Assembly: GCF_036088315.1 (NCBI RefSeq)
Contig: NZ_CP107996.1
Coordinates: forward strand, 744,001-808,000
Direction of reading: 5' to 3'
Source of the DNA: Streptomyces sp. NBC_00344
GTDB taxonomy: Bacteria; Actinomycetota; Actinomycetes; Streptomycetales; Streptomycetaceae
DNA length: 64,000 nt
In this document: piece after piece, positions 52,747 to 61,926 of the stretch
Layout of the letters: every line of letters starts with the position of its first letter
How positions within the stretch are numbered: the stretch's first letter is position 1
Notes under the pieces: generated by a model
What the model was told of the DNA's origin: nothing
The model's input: only the letters and a program-made list of their open reading frames with translations
Databases searched by the model: none
Made by a program: the position numbers and the translations under genes

Positions 52747-54918
52747 TCAGCTGTCGCTGAACCGCTCGCCCTTCCCGGCCTTCTCCACCAGCAGCGCCGG
52801 CGGCTCGAAACGCGTCCCGTACCGCTGCGCCAGCTCACGGGCGCGGGCCACGAATCCGGGCAGCCCGCCCTCGTAGCCGTTGATGTACTGGATGACACCA
52901 CCGGTCCAGCCCGGGAATCCGATACCGAGGATGGAGCCGATGTTGGCGTCGGCGACCGAGGTGAGGACGCCTTCCTCGAAGCAGCGGACGGTGTCCAGCG
53001 CCTCCGAGAAGAGCATCCGCTCCTGCATGTCGGTGAAGGGGACATCCACGCCGCTCCGGGTGAAGTGCTCGCGCAGCCCGGGCCAGAGTCCGGCCCGCTT
53101 GCCCTCCACGTACTCGTAGAAGCCCGCTCCCCCGCTGCGCCCGGTCCGGCCGAACTCGTCGACCATCCGGTCGATCACCGCGTCCGAAGGATGCCCGGCC
53201 CAGGTGCCGCCCCCCTCCTCGACGGCGCGCTTCGCCTCACCCCTGATCTTGCGCGGCAGGGTGAGCGTCAGCTCGTCCATCAGCGAGAGCACCTTGGCGG
53301 GGTATCCGGCCTGCGCCGCGGCCTGCTCGACCGACGCGGGGTCGACGCCCTCGCCGACCATCGCGACACCCTCGTTGATGAATTGGCCGATGACCCGTGA
53401 GGTGAAGAAGCCCCGTGAGTCGTTCACGACGATCGGCGTCTTGTTGATCTGGCGTACCAGGTCGAAGGCGCGCGCCAGCGCCTCGTCGCCGGTGCTGCCG
53501 CCCTTGATGATCTCGACGAGCGGCATCTTGTCCACCGGCGAGAAGAAGTGCAGACCGATGAAGTCTGCCTGTCGCGAGACCCCTTCGGAAAGCAGCGTGA
53601 TGGGCAGGGTGGAGGTGTTGGAGCAGAGCAGTGCGTCCGGCTCGATGACGTCTTCGATCTCCTGGAACACCTTGCGCTTGAGCGCCACGTCCTCGAAGAC
53701 CGCCTCGATCACCGCGTCGCAGCCCGCGAGATCGGCCGGGTCCGAGGTGGGGGTGATGCGAGCGAGCAGCGCGTCCCGCTTGGCCTCGGTGGTGCGGCCC
53801 CGGGAGAGCGCCTTCTCGAGCAGCTTCTCCGAGTACGCCTTGCCCTTCTGCGCGGCATCGGCCGACACGTCCTTGAGGACGACCTCGATCCCCGCGCGGG
53901 CGCAGGAGTACGCGATTCCGGCGCCCATCATCCCGGCGCCGAGCACGGCCACCTTGCGCACCGGACGGGCTTCGATGCCCTGGGGGCGATTGGCGCCGGA
54001 GTTGACGGCCTGAAGGTCGAAGAAGAACGCCTGGATCATGTTCTTCGCCGTCTGGCCGGTGACCAGTTCGGTGAAGTACCGGGCCTCGATGGTCAGCGCG
54101 GTCTCGAAGTCGACCTGCGAACCCTCCACCGCCGCGGCCAGGATGTTGCGCGGCGCCGGATAGGGCGCGCCCTGCAGCTGCTTCTTCAAGTTGGCGGGGA
54201 ACGCCGGCAGGTTGGCCGCGAAGCGCGGGTTCGACGGGGTGCCGCCGGGGATCTTGTAGCCCTTGACGTCCCAGGGCTGCTGGGATTCCGGGTGGGCGTC
54301 GATGAACGCGTGCGCCTTGGCGAGCATGTCCTCTGTCGTGCCGGCGACCTCGTGGACCAGGCCGTTCTCCAGCGCGCGCTGCGGGGAGTACTGGGTGCCC
54401 TGGAGGAGCACCTTGAGCAGGGCGTCCGCGATGCCCATGAGGCGTACGGTGCGTGTGACGCCGCCGCCGGCCGGCAGCAGGCCGAGGGTGACCTCCGGCA
54501 GGCCGATCTTCGAGCCGGGCGTGTCGAGCGCCACCCGGTGGTGGCTGGCCAGGGCGATCTCGTAGCCGCCGCCCAGAGCGGCGCCGTTGATGGCAGCGAC
54601 GACCGGCTTGCCCAGCGTCTCGATGCGGCGCAGGGAGTTCTTGATGGCCGTGCCCGTGTCGAACGCCTGCTGGGCGTTCTCGGGGCCGACCTTCATCATG
54701 TCCTTGAGGTCGCCGCCGGCGAAGAACGTCTTCTTGGCGGAGGTGTAGATGATGCCGCGGATCGAGTCCTTCTCTGCCTCGGCGCGGTCGGCGACCGCCG
54801 CGATCGACTCCTTGAAGGCCTGGTTCATGGTGTTGGCGGACTGGCTGGGATCGTCGAGTACCAGGGTGACGACGCCGGTCTCGTCCTGTTCCCAGCGGAT
54901 GGTGGTGTTCTCGCTCAT
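52747..54918 (-). CDS. FadB/FadJ-like bifunctional enoyl-CoA hydratase/3-hydroxyacyl-CoA dehydrogenase
   Basis: A 723-aa multifunctional beta-oxidation enzyme. The N-terminal crotonase domain (to about residue 200) has KKTFFAGGDLKDM and NGAALGGGYEIALASHHRVA; the NAD domain has VAVLGAGMMGAGIAYSCARA, and the dehydrogenase part has SNTSTLPIT, GLHFFSPVDKMPLVEI and two C-terminal 3HCDH segments (RGFFTSRVI...EGVDPASVEQA). It hydrates enoyl-CoA and oxidises the L-3-hydroxyacyl-CoA. Upstream of it in the same operon is the thiolase gene, 41 bp away. Confidence 0.96.
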   Translation of the reverse strand: MSENTTIRWEQDETGVVTLVLDDPSQSANTMNQAFKESIAAVADRAEAEKDSIRGIIYTSAKKTFFAGGDLKDMMKVGPENAQQAFDTGTAIKNSLRRIETLGKPVVAAINGAALGGGYEIALASHHRVALDTPGSKIGLPEVTLGLLPAGGGVTRTVRLMGIADALLKVLLQGTQYSPQRALENGLVHEVAGTTEDMLAKAHAFIDAHPESQQPWDVKGYKIPGGTPSNPRFAANLPAFPANLKKQLQGAPYPAPRNILAAAVEGSQVDFETALTIEARYFTELVTGQTAKNMIQAFFFDLQAVNSGANRPQGIEARPVRKVAVLGAGMMGAGIAYSCARAGIEVVLKDVSADAAQKGKAYSEKLLEKALSRGRTTEAKRDALLARITPTSDPADLAGCDAVIEAVFEDVALKRKVFQEIEDVIEPDALLCSNTSTLPITLLSEGVSRQADFIGLHFFSPVDKMPLVEIIKGGSTGDEALARAFDLVRQINKTPIVVNDSRGFFTSRVIGQFINEGVAMVGEGVDPASVEQAAAQAGYPAKVLSLMDELTLTLPRKIRGEAKRAVEEGGGTWAGHPSDAVIDRMVDEFGRTGRSGGAGFYEYVEGKRAGLWPGLREHFTRSGVDVPFTDMQERMLFSEALDTVRCFEEGVLTSVADANIGSILGIGFPGWTGGVIQYINGYEGGLPGFVARARELAQRYGTRFEPPALLVEKAGKGERFSDS

Positions 54919-54959
54919 GGTGTGGCTGCTCCGTGAGGGCCGAAAGGGAAGGGACGCGG

Positions 54960-56174
54960 TCAGAGACGCTCGATGACGGTGGCGACACCCATGCCGCCGC
55001 CGACGCAGAGCGTGGCCAGGCCGTACCGCTGGTCGCGGCGCTCCAGTTCGTCGATGAGGGTGCCGAGGATCATCGCGCCGGTCGCTCCCAGCGGATGACC
55101 GAGGGCGATGGCACCGCCGTTGACGTTGACCTTGTCGAGCGGGAGTCCCATGTCCTTGGTGAAGCGCAGCACGACCCCGGCGAAGGCCTCGTTGATCTCC
55201 ACCAGGTCGATGTCGTCGATCGTCAGACCCGCCTTGGCGAGGGCCTTGCGGCTGGCGGGCGCGGGTCCGGTCAGCATGATGGTGGGCTCGGAGCCGGAGA
55301 CAGCGGCCGAGACGATACGGGCCCGCGGTGCGAGTCCGTACCGTTCGCCGATCCCGGCGGAACCGATGGCGACCAGCGACGCTCCGTCCACGATGCCGGA
55401 GGAGTTTCCGGCGTGGTGGACGTGGTCGATCTTCTCGACCCAGTGATACTTCTGCAGCGCCACCGCGTCGAATCCGCCCATCTCACCGATCGCGGCGAAC
55501 GAGGGCTTCAGTCCGGCAAGCGATTCGGCGGTCGTGCCCGGCCGCATGTGTTCGTCGTGGTCGAGCACGACCAGACCGTTGCGGTCCAGGACCGGGACGA
55601 CGGAGCGCTCGAAACGGCCGGCCTTCCAGGCTTCGGCTGCCCGCTCCTGGGAGAGCGCGGCATAGGAGTCGACGTCGTGCCGGGAGAACCCCTCGAGGGT
55701 GGCGATGAGGTCGGCGCCGACGCCCTGGGGGGCGAATCCGGTGTCCCAGTTGGTCATCGGGTCCATGGCCCAGGCGCCGCCGTCGGAACCCATCGCGACC
55801 CGGGACATCGACTCGACGCCCCCGGCCAGGATGAGGTCCTCCCATCCCGAACGCACCTTGGCCGCCGCGAGGTTGACGGCCTCGAGGCCCGACGCGCAGA
55901 AGCGGTTCTCCTGGACGCCGGCGACGGTGTCCGGGAGTCCGGCGGCGACAGCGGCCGTACGGGCGATGTCGGAGCCCTGGTCACCGATCGGGCTGACCAC
56001 ACCGAGCACGATGTCGTCGATGGCGGCCGGGTCCAGGTCGGGGAACCTGCGGCGCATCTCATGGATCAGTCCCACGACCAGGTCGATCGGCTTGGTGCCG
56101 TGCAGGGCGCCATTGGCCTTTCCGCGCCCGCGCGGGGTGCGGATCGCGTCGTACACAAACGCTTCGGTACTCAA
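54960..56174 (-). CDS. Acetyl-CoA C-acyltransferase (beta-oxidation thiolase)
   Basis: A 404-aa thiolase releasing acetyl-CoA from 3-ketoacyl-CoA. The acyl-accepting Cys is in [16 protein letters not shown], the His in [13 protein letters not shown], and the second Cys in [13 protein letters not shown]. The start is a TTG at 56172-56174 with AAAGG about 9 nt upstream; the first downstream ATGs would delete the conserved AIRTPRG. It lies between the acyl-CoA dehydrogenase (30 bp upstream) and the FadB-like gene, so the operon covers all beta-oxidation steps. Confidence 0.95.
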   Translation of the reverse strand: MSTEAFVYDAIRTPRGRGKANGALHGTKPIDLVVGLIHEMRRRFPDLDPAAIDDIVLGVVSPIGDQGSDIARTAAVAAGLPDTVAGVQENRFCASGLEAVNLAAAKVRSGWEDLILAGGVESMSRVAMGSDGGAWAMDPMTNWDTGFAPQGVGADLIATLEGFSRHDVDSYAALSQERAAEAWKAGRFERSVVPVLDRNGLVVLDHDEHMRPGTTAESLAGLKPSFAAIGEMGGFDAVALQKYHWVEKIDHVHHAGNSSGIVDGASLVAIGSAGIGERYGLAPRARIVSAAVSGSEPTIMLTGPAPASRKALAKAGLTIDDIDLVEINEAFAGVVLRFTKDMGLPLDKVNVNGGAIALGHPLGATGAMILGTLIDELERRDQRYGLATLCVGGGMGVATVIERL

Positions 56175-56204
56175 GACAGCAGCCTTTCGGAATTCGGATG
56201 AGGG

Positions 56205-57347
56205 TCAGGCCAGCAGGGACCGGCCGATGATCTCCTTCATGATCTCGGTCGTACCGCCATAGATTGTCTGGATACGTCCATCGGTGAAGGCCTTCGCGAC
56301 CGGGTACTCGGTCATGTATCCATAGCCGCCGTGAAGTTGCAGACAACGGTCGGCGACGCGCTTCTGTAGTTCGGTGGCCCACCACTTCGCCATGGAGGCA
56401 TGGACGGCATCCAGTTCGCCCGCCGAGTGGTCGACGATGCAGCGATCGAGGAAGGTCCGGGTGACCGCACACTCGGTCGCCATCTCGGCGATCTCGAACC
56501 GGATGTGCTGAAGCTTCGACAACGGACGTCCGAAGGCCTCGCGCTCCTTGACGTACTCCATGGTGATGTCCAGGAGGTGTTCGGCCGCCGCGATCCCGGC
56601 GACCGCGATGCCCATGCGCTCCTGAGCGAGGTTGGTCATCAGATGGATGAACGCGCCGTCCCGCTCACCGAGCAGATTCTCCTTCGGGAGGCGTACGTCG
56701 TTGAAGAACAGCTCTGCCGTGTCCTGCGACTTCTGGCCGATCTTGTCCAGATTGCGCCCGCGCTCGAACCCCTCCGCGCCACGCTCGACGACCAGCAGCG
56801 ACAGCCCCTTCGCGCCGCCTTCGGGTGATGTCCTGGCGACGACGATCACCAGATCGGCGAGGATGCCGTTGGAGATGAACGTCTTGGAACCGTTGAGGAT
56901 CCAGTGATCGCCCTTGTCCTCGGCCGTCGTGCGGATTCCCTGAAGATCGGAGCCCGCTCCGGGCTCGGTCATCGCTATCGCCGTGATGATCTCGCCGCTG
57001 CAGAACCCGGGGAGCCAGCGCCGCTTCTGCTCGTCGGTGGCAAGGCCGGTCAGATACGGGCCGACGATGTCGTTGTGCAGCCCGAGCGCGAGCCCGGCCA
57101 CACCCGCACGGGTGAACTCCTCCGCGATGACTGCGCTGTACCGGAAGTCGGGATTCCCTCCACCTCCGTACTCCTCGGGCACGGCAAGACCGAGGAGCCC
57201 CTGCCGGCCGGCCGCCGACCAGGCCGCCCGGGAGACGATCCCGTCCTTCTCCCACTGCTCGTAGTGCGGCAGTACTTCCTTGGCGAGAAAGGTTCGGACG
57301 GTCTCGCGGAACGCCTCGTGCTCTGCGGTGAAGATCCGGCGCTTCAA
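56205..57347 (-). CDS. Acyl-CoA dehydrogenase
   Basis: A 380-aa FAD-dependent acyl-CoA dehydrogenase, first step of beta-oxidation. Signatures: AMTEPGAGSDLQGIRTTAED and QLHGGYGYMTEYPVAKAFTD, then RIQTIYGGTTEIMKEIIGR, the last containing the catalytic-region Glu. The start is TTG 57345-57347, overlapping the CoA-transferase stop in TTGA, with GGGGGAA just upstream; coupling explains the rare start. Length is normal. Confidence 0.95.
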   Translation of the reverse strand: MKRRIFTAEHEAFRETVRTFLAKEVLPHYEQWEKDGIVSRAAWSAAGRQGLLGLAVPEEYGGGGNPDFRYSAVIAEEFTRAGVAGLALGLHNDIVGPYLTGLATDEQKRRWLPGFCSGEIITAIAMTEPGAGSDLQGIRTTAEDKGDHWILNGSKTFISNGILADLVIVVARTSPEGGAKGLSLLVVERGAEGFERGRNLDKIGQKSQDTAELFFNDVRLPKENLLGERDGAFIHLMTNLAQERMGIAVAGIAAAEHLLDITMEYVKEREAFGRPLSKLQHIRFEIAEMATECAVTRTFLDRCIVDHSAGELDAVHASMAKWWATELQKRVADRCLQLHGGYGYMTEYPVAKAFTDGRIQTIYGGTTEIMKEIIGRSLLA

Positions 57348-58591
57348 CGGTTCCCCCTCTGATGAGGTCCGGCCCTGCGGTCATGAGTGATCCGCGGCTC
57401 GGACTGCTGTGACGCGGAGGTCCGCGGCCCGGACTTCGGCAGCTCGGACATCTGCGGCTCGGAGTTCTGCGGCTCGGCGATGCCGGGCACCCCCCAGTCG
57501 CGGGCCACCTCCGCGGTGTCGGCGCCCGGCCTGGCCGGGCCCCGGCGCACGGATCCCGGTGTCACGGAGAACCGGGGCGCGGGAGCCGGCTGGGTCATCC
57601 CGCTGTGTTCGACGAAGGTCCCGCGTGCGGCCATGTGCGGATGGGCGGCGGCCTCGCGGAGAGAGAGAACCGGCGCCACACATGCGTCGGAGCCGTCGAA
57701 GACCGCAGTCCAGTGGGCGCGCGTCCCGGTCCCGAACCGTGCGGCGATGGCGGCCCGGAGCTCCGGCCAGCGCGCCGGGTCGTGGCGCGCCGGAGCCTGT
57801 TCCGTGATGCCGAGCAGTTCGGTGAACTCGTCGTAGAACCGCTCCTCGAGGGCGCCCACGGCCATGTACGCACCGTCCGACGTCCGGTAACTGCCGTAGA
57901 AGGGGCAGCCCCCGTCGAGCAGGTTCACCCCGCGGCGGTCCTGCCAGCCGCCGGCCGCCATCATTCCGTGGATCATCGTGCCCAGATGCGCCGCGCCGTC
58001 CACGATGGCCGCGTCCACGACCTGCCCGGTACCTCCGTCAGCGCGTGCGTGCTGCAGCGCGGCGAGCACGCCGACCACCAGATACAGCGAGCCGCCCGCG
58101 TAGTCACCGACCAGGTTGGCCGGGACCGCGGGCGGTTCGTCGGGCTTTCCGATCATGCCGAGGGTGCCGGTGACCGCGATGTATCCGATGTCGTGGCCGG
58201 CGCGCTGGGCCAACGGGCCGTCCTGCCCCCAGCCGGTCATCCGCCCGTACACCAGGTCCGGATTGCGCGCGTGGCACTCCCGCGGCCCGACCCCGAGCCG
58301 CTCCGCGACCCCCGGCCGGTAGCCCTCGATCAGGATGTCGGCACGCTCCACAAGACGCAGGACCCTCGCTGCTCCGTCCGGGGCCTTCAGGTCGATGACG
58401 ACGGAGCGCTTGTTGCGGTTGGTGAGGTCGTGCTGCGGATCGATTCCCAGTCCCGCACCACCGGGCCGGTCGACCCGTACGACGTCGGCGCCGAGGTCGG
58501 CGAGGAGCATCGCGGCGAACGGGCCGGGACCGATGCCCGCCAGTTCGACCACGCGCACCCCGGCCAGCGGGCCGCTTCCTGTCGCCGTCAT
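57344..58591 (-). CDS. CaiB/BaiF CoA-transferase, alpha-methylacyl-CoA racemase-like, with pentapeptide tail
   Basis: A 415-aa class III CoA-transferase-fold protein. VVELAGIGPGPFAAMLLADL, then GADVVRVDRPGG, and RAGHDIGYIAVTGTLGMIG are closest to alpha-methylacyl-CoA racemase, which prepares branched acyl-CoAs for beta-oxidation. The last 43 residues are unusual: six degenerate five-residue repeats (EPQNS, EPQMS, ELPKS, GPRTS, ASQQS, EPRIT; residues 373-402) and a basic tail. The ATG at 58589-58591 has GGGGG upstream. First gene of the beta-oxidation operon. Confidence 0.92.
   Translation of the reverse strand: MTATGSGPLAGVRVVELAGIGPGPFAAMLLADLGADVVRVDRPGGAGLGIDPQHDLTNRNKRSVVIDLKAPDGAARVLRLVERADILIEGYRPGVAERLGVGPRECHARNPDLVYGRMTGWGQDGPLAQRAGHDIGYIAVTGTLGMIGKPDEPPAVPANLVGDYAGGSLYLVVGVLAALQHARADGGTGQVVDAAIVDGAAHLGTMIHGMMAAGGWQDRRGVNLLDGGCPFYGSYRTSDGAYMAVGALEERFYDEFTELLGITEQAPARHDPARWPELRAAIAARFGTGTRAHWTAVFDGSDACVAPVLSLREAAAHPHMAARGTFVEHSGMTQPAPAPRFSVTPGSVRRGPARPGADTAEVARDWGVPGIAEPQNSEPQMSELPKSGPRTSASQQSEPRITHDRRAGPHQRGNR
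57386..57475 (-). repeat. Degenerate 15-bp tandem repeat inside the CoA-transferase gene
   Basis: Six in-frame 15-bp units (e.g. TCTGCGGCTCGGAGT on the plus strand) encode the Ser-Glu-Pro-Gln-x type tail of the CaiB-like protein. Copy number probably varies between strains. Confidence 0.7.
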
Positions 58592-58706
58592 CAAGCCCCC
58601 AGCGCCGTGACACAACCGATGTGACATCAATGATGTTAAGAACGTGTTCCACTCCGCACAAGCCTTTTGGCTGAGCGTTTGCTTAGACACCTCACGGGCG
58701 CCGTGT

Positions 58707-59105
58707 TCAGCCGGAGGATGCCCGGCAGGCGTCCAGCTCGGCGATCAGCCTCCTGGTGGCGACGACCCGGTAGCTCTCCTCGACCCAGTCGCAGAGCACC
58801 GCCGCGGACGGCGCCCCCTTCCGGTCGAGCGGCACCCGCACCCACCCCGCGGCGCCGAGCCCGTACCCGGACGGCGCGGCGCCCGGCGACGACAAGGCGT
58901 GTGCATGCGCTTGCGCCCCCGTGAGCTTGGCGCCGACGCCGAGCGGAGAGCTCCCGTCGGTGACACCGAGAAAGACGAAGATCTTCTTGTTGACCTTGAC
59001 CACGGTCTCGCCCCAGGGGAACTCCTCCGACGCCCCCGGCAGCGCCAGTGCGAATTGCCGCACCTTTTCCCACTTCTTCAGGGCTGCTGTGGGCACTCCA
59101 GTCAT
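58707..59105 (-). CDS. MmcQ/YjbR-family protein
   Basis: A 132-aa small cytosolic protein with the CyaY-like YjbR fold. The family signature is LALPGASEEFPWGETVVKVN followed by KKIFVFLG, then WVRVPLDRKGAPS and a C-terminal DWVEESYRVVATRRLIAELD. Members are annotated as DNA-binding but their role is not settled. ATG 59103-59105; divergent from the enoyl-reductase-like gene with 87 bp between starts. Confidence 0.92.
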   Translation of the reverse strand: MTGVPTAALKKWEKVRQFALALPGASEEFPWGETVVKVNKKIFVFLGVTDGSSPLGVGAKLTGAQAHAHALSSPGAAPSGYGLGAAGWVRVPLDRKGAPSAAVLCDWVEESYRVVATRRLIAELDACRASSG

Positions 59106-59192
59106 CCGGGCCTCCCGGTCCGTACGGTTCAGCCCTAGTCACGCTAACCTCAGCCACCAACAATGGCGCGGCACCCACGGCGGAGGAGCAAG

Positions 59193-60365
59193 TTGAAGAG
59201 GCCGTACGACATCGTGCTCTTCGGAGCGACGGGCTACGCGGGCACACTGACCGCGGAGTATCTCGCCAGAAACGCACCCGAGGACTGCTCCTGGGCCCTG
59301 GCCGGGCGCGACACCGCGAAGCTGGAGGCACTGCGGGAGCGGCTCGCCGCCATCGAACCGGCCTGCTCGACGCTCCCCCTCGTCCACGCCGACTCCGGTG
59401 ACCCGGACTCGCTGCGTGCGCTCGCCGAGTCGGCGAGGGTCGTCGCGAGCACCGTCGGTCCATTCATCTGGTACGGCGAGGGTCTGGTGGCCGCCTGCGC
59501 GGAAGCCGGCACCGACTACGTGGATCTGACCGGCGAGCCGGAGTTCGTCGACGCCATGTACGTGCGTTACGACGCCCGGGCCCGCGAGACAGGTGCCCGG
59601 CTGGTCCACTCCTGCGGCTTCGACTCCGTGCCCACGGATATCGGGGTCCTCTTCACGGTGCAGCAGCTCCCCGAGGGAGCGCCCCTGAACGTGGACGGCT
59701 TCGTCCGTACCAACGCGGCCTTCTCCGGCGGGACCTTCGCCTCCGCGCTGACCGCGATGGGACGCGGCCCCCAGACGATGCGCGCCGCCCGGGAGCGGCG
59801 GCTGTACGAGCCCCGTCTGGTGGGCCGACGGGCACGGGCTCCGATGGGCACGCCGCACTTCAGCAGGGAGACCGGTGTCTGGGCTCTGCCCCTGCCGACG
59901 CTCGATCCCCAGGTGGTGGCCCGCTCCGCCGTCGCGCTCCCGCGGTACGGACCGGACTTCCGCTACCGCCACTACGCGGCGGTGAAGACCCTGCCGATGG
60001 CGCTCGGCGGGGTGGCCGGCGCGGGCGCGGCCCTGGCGGTGGCTCAGGTGCCGCCGGCCCGATCCTGGCTGATGGGCAGGGTGGAGCCGGGCCAGGGACC
60101 CAGTGCGGAGCGGCGCGGCAACAGCTGGTTCATCACCCGCTTCGTCGGTGAGGGCGGCGGGCGGCGGGTGTTCACCGAGGTGTCCGGGGGCGATCCGGGC
60201 TACGACGAGACCGCGAAGATGCTCTCCGAGTCCGCGCTGAGCCTGGCCTTCGACGAGCTGCCGCCGACGGCCGGACAGGTCACCACGGCCATGGCGATGG
60301 GCGATGCGCTGCTGGCCCGGCTGCGGGCCGCGGGACTGACGTTCCGGGTGGCACACGTCCGATGA
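59193..60365 (+). CDS. Saccharopine dehydrogenase-like/trans-acting enoyl reductase family protein
   Basis: A 390-aa Rossmann-fold protein related to mycobacterial Rv2449c/Rv2953 (trans-acting enoyl reductase) and saccharopine dehydrogenase-like oxidoreductases. DIVLFGATGYAGTLTAEYLA is the NAD(P) motif near the N-terminus; YVDLTGEPEFVDAM, SCGFDSVPTDIGVLF and NAAFSGGTFAS are family blocks. I choose TTG 59193 because GGAGGAG lies 5 nt upstream; ATG 59163 in the same frame has no site and adds ten basic residues. Substrate unknown. Confidence 0.88.
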   Translation: MKRPYDIVLFGATGYAGTLTAEYLARNAPEDCSWALAGRDTAKLEALRERLAAIEPACSTLPLVHADSGDPDSLRALAESARVVASTVGPFIWYGEGLVAACAEAGTDYVDLTGEPEFVDAMYVRYDARARETGARLVHSCGFDSVPTDIGVLFTVQQLPEGAPLNVDGFVRTNAAFSGGTFASALTAMGRGPQTMRAARERRLYEPRLVGRRARAPMGTPHFSRETGVWALPLPTLDPQVVARSAVALPRYGPDFRYRHYAAVKTLPMALGGVAGAGAALAVAQVPPARSWLMGRVEPGQGPSAERRGNSWFITRFVGEGGGRRVFTEVSGGDPGYDETAKMLSESALSLAFDELPPTAGQVTTAMAMGDALLARLRAAGLTFRVAHVR

Positions 60366-60370
60366 CGGGC

Positions 60371-60434
60371 CGTCCGGACGCACAGTCCGGACGTGCTGTT
60401 CTGCCGGCGGCCGTCGCCACCGGCGGAACAGCAC
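60371..60434 (+). terminator. Tandem hairpins between the reductase-like gene and ROK gene
   Basis: CGTCCGGAC-GCACA-GTCCGGACG (60371-60393) is followed by a larger stem with 15-bp arms GTGCTGTTCTGCCGG (60393-60407) and CCGGCGGAACAGCAC (60420-60434), one mismatch. It starts 6 bp after the stop codon and ends 35 bp before the ROK start. Confidence 0.7.
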
Positions 60435-60468
60435 CCCGCGCGCGGTGTCGCATAGGCTCAGCGGCGAT

Positions 60469-61707
60469 ATGAAGAACAACCTCACTCCGCTCGGGCCCAA
60501 GGCCGACAAGGACACCGTGCGGCGGCACAATCTCAGCCTGGTGCTGCGCGCCGTCCGTGACCAGGGCGAAGCGACCCGGGCCGGCGTGGCGGGACGGGTG
60601 GGGCTGACCCGCGCGGCCGTGTCCTCGCTGGTGGAGCAATTGCTGGAGAGCGGCTTCCTCGCCGAGACGGGCAAGACGTTCAGCGGCCAGGCAGGCCGCC
60701 CGGGCACGGTACTGAAACCCGCCAGGACCGGAGCCGCGGGCATCGGGGTCGAGATCAACATCGACTACGTCTCGGTGTGCGTGGTCGATCTGGCGGGCAC
60801 CGACCGGGTACGGCTCACCGAGCATCTCGACAACCGCGGCGCACCGCCGGCCGATGTGCTGGCCCGTGCGGCCCGGGTGGCCGCGCGCGCTCTGGAGTCG
60901 GCCCGTGAGCAGGAACTGCGCCCTGTCGGAGTGCAGCTGGCGCTGCCAGGACTGGTCTCCGGTGGGACCGTCAGGCAGGCTCCCAACCTCGGCTGGAACC
61001 GGGTGGCTGCCGAAGGCCTCTTCGCCCAGGCGCTCTCCACTCTCCGCCCCGACCACCGAGCGCTGCCGGTGAGTTCGGAGAACGAGGCCAATCTCGCCGC
61101 GCTCGCCGAGCTGTGGTTCGGCGGCCTCGAACGGATCCGCAGCTTTCTCTATCTGACGGGCGAGATCGGTGTCGGCGGGGCGCTGGTGCTCGACGGCGAA
61201 CTGCTGCGCGGGGCCCATGGATTCGCCGGTGAGATCGGGCATGTGGTGGTGGACGCGACAGGTCCGGAGTGCCGTTGCGGCTCACGCGGCTGTCTGGAGC
61301 AGTACGCGGGCCAGTCCGCGCTGCTGCGGGCCGCCGGCATCGACGAGAACACCGGGGTCTCCGGGGTCTCCGAGCTGGAGCGGCGGGCGCGGGACGGCGA
61401 CGGGCGCACGGTCGCCGCCGTCGAGGAGGCCGGCCTGATGCTCGGACGGGTGCTGTCCGGGGCGGTGAATCTCCTCGACCCCGATGCCGTGGTGCTCGGC
61501 GGGATCTACCGCGGCCTGATGCCGTGGCTTTCGCCGGCCGCCGACCGGGAACTCACCAGCCGGGTGGTCTCCGGACTCTGGTCCCGGGGCAGCGGCCGGC
61601 TGCGCGCCTCGTCCGTGGCCGGCGACGCTGCCCGCGGTGCTGCGGCGCTGATCGTCCAGGAGGTACTGGCCGACCCCATTGCGCACACGGAGCGCCGGGC
61701 AGGCTGA
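60469..61707 (+). CDS. ROK-family transcriptional regulator
   Basis: A 412-aa ROK repressor. Winged helix near the N-terminus (RRHNLSLVLRAVRDQGEATR, then RVGLTRAAVSSLVEQLLESG), followed by a ROK sugar-kinase-like domain with ELWFGGLERIRSFLYLTGEI, GVGGALVLDGELLRGAHGFA and the zinc-binding motif CRCGSRGCLEQYAG. It probably responds to a sugar or sugar-phosphate. A TAGGCT -10-like box (60453-60458) ends 10 nt before the ATG, so the 5' leader is very short. It may govern the carbohydrate genes to the right. Confidence 0.93.
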   Translation: MKNNLTPLGPKADKDTVRRHNLSLVLRAVRDQGEATRAGVAGRVGLTRAAVSSLVEQLLESGFLAETGKTFSGQAGRPGTVLKPARTGAAGIGVEINIDYVSVCVVDLAGTDRVRLTEHLDNRGAPPADVLARAARVAARALESAREQELRPVGVQLALPGLVSGGTVRQAPNLGWNRVAAEGLFAQALSTLRPDHRALPVSSENEANLAALAELWFGGLERIRSFLYLTGEIGVGGALVLDGELLRGAHGFAGEIGHVVVDATGPECRCGSRGCLEQYAGQSALLRAAGIDENTGVSGVSELERRARDGDGRTVAAVEEAGLMLGRVLSGAVNLLDPDAVVLGGIYRGLMPWLSPAADRELTSRVVSGLWSRGSGRLRASSVAGDAARGAAALIVQEVLADPIAHTERRAG

Positions 61708-61784
61708 CCGCTGTCTGCCCTCCCTGCGCCTCACCGGGCCGGGCGTCCCCGCTCCTCGGCACACCGAGCCGGGTCCCTGATACC

Positions 61785-61797
61785 TGACGTGACGTCA
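61785..61797. promoter_or_regulatory. TGACG-N3-CGTCA palindrome upstream of the secreted gene
   Basis: Perfect 5-bp arms TGACG/CGTCA separated by TGA, 130 bp before the start of the secreted protein gene and 78 bp after the ROK stop. It may be a regulator site; there is no further support. Confidence 0.3.
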
Positions 61798-61926
61798 ATC
61801 AGCTGTGTGTGAACGGTTTTCCGGGCAGATGTGCGCACGCATACTGCCGTTCAGGGGACGACAGCAGTCTCCTGAGCACCGCACGGACCTGAGGGACAGC
61901 GAACCGGAAGAGGGGCTGGGACACCT

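Noticed and set aside
59163..59192. ATG start for the saccharopine dehydrogenase-like gene
   Set aside because: TTG 59193 has GGAGGAG at ideal distance; the ATG lacks a site and adds only basic residues.
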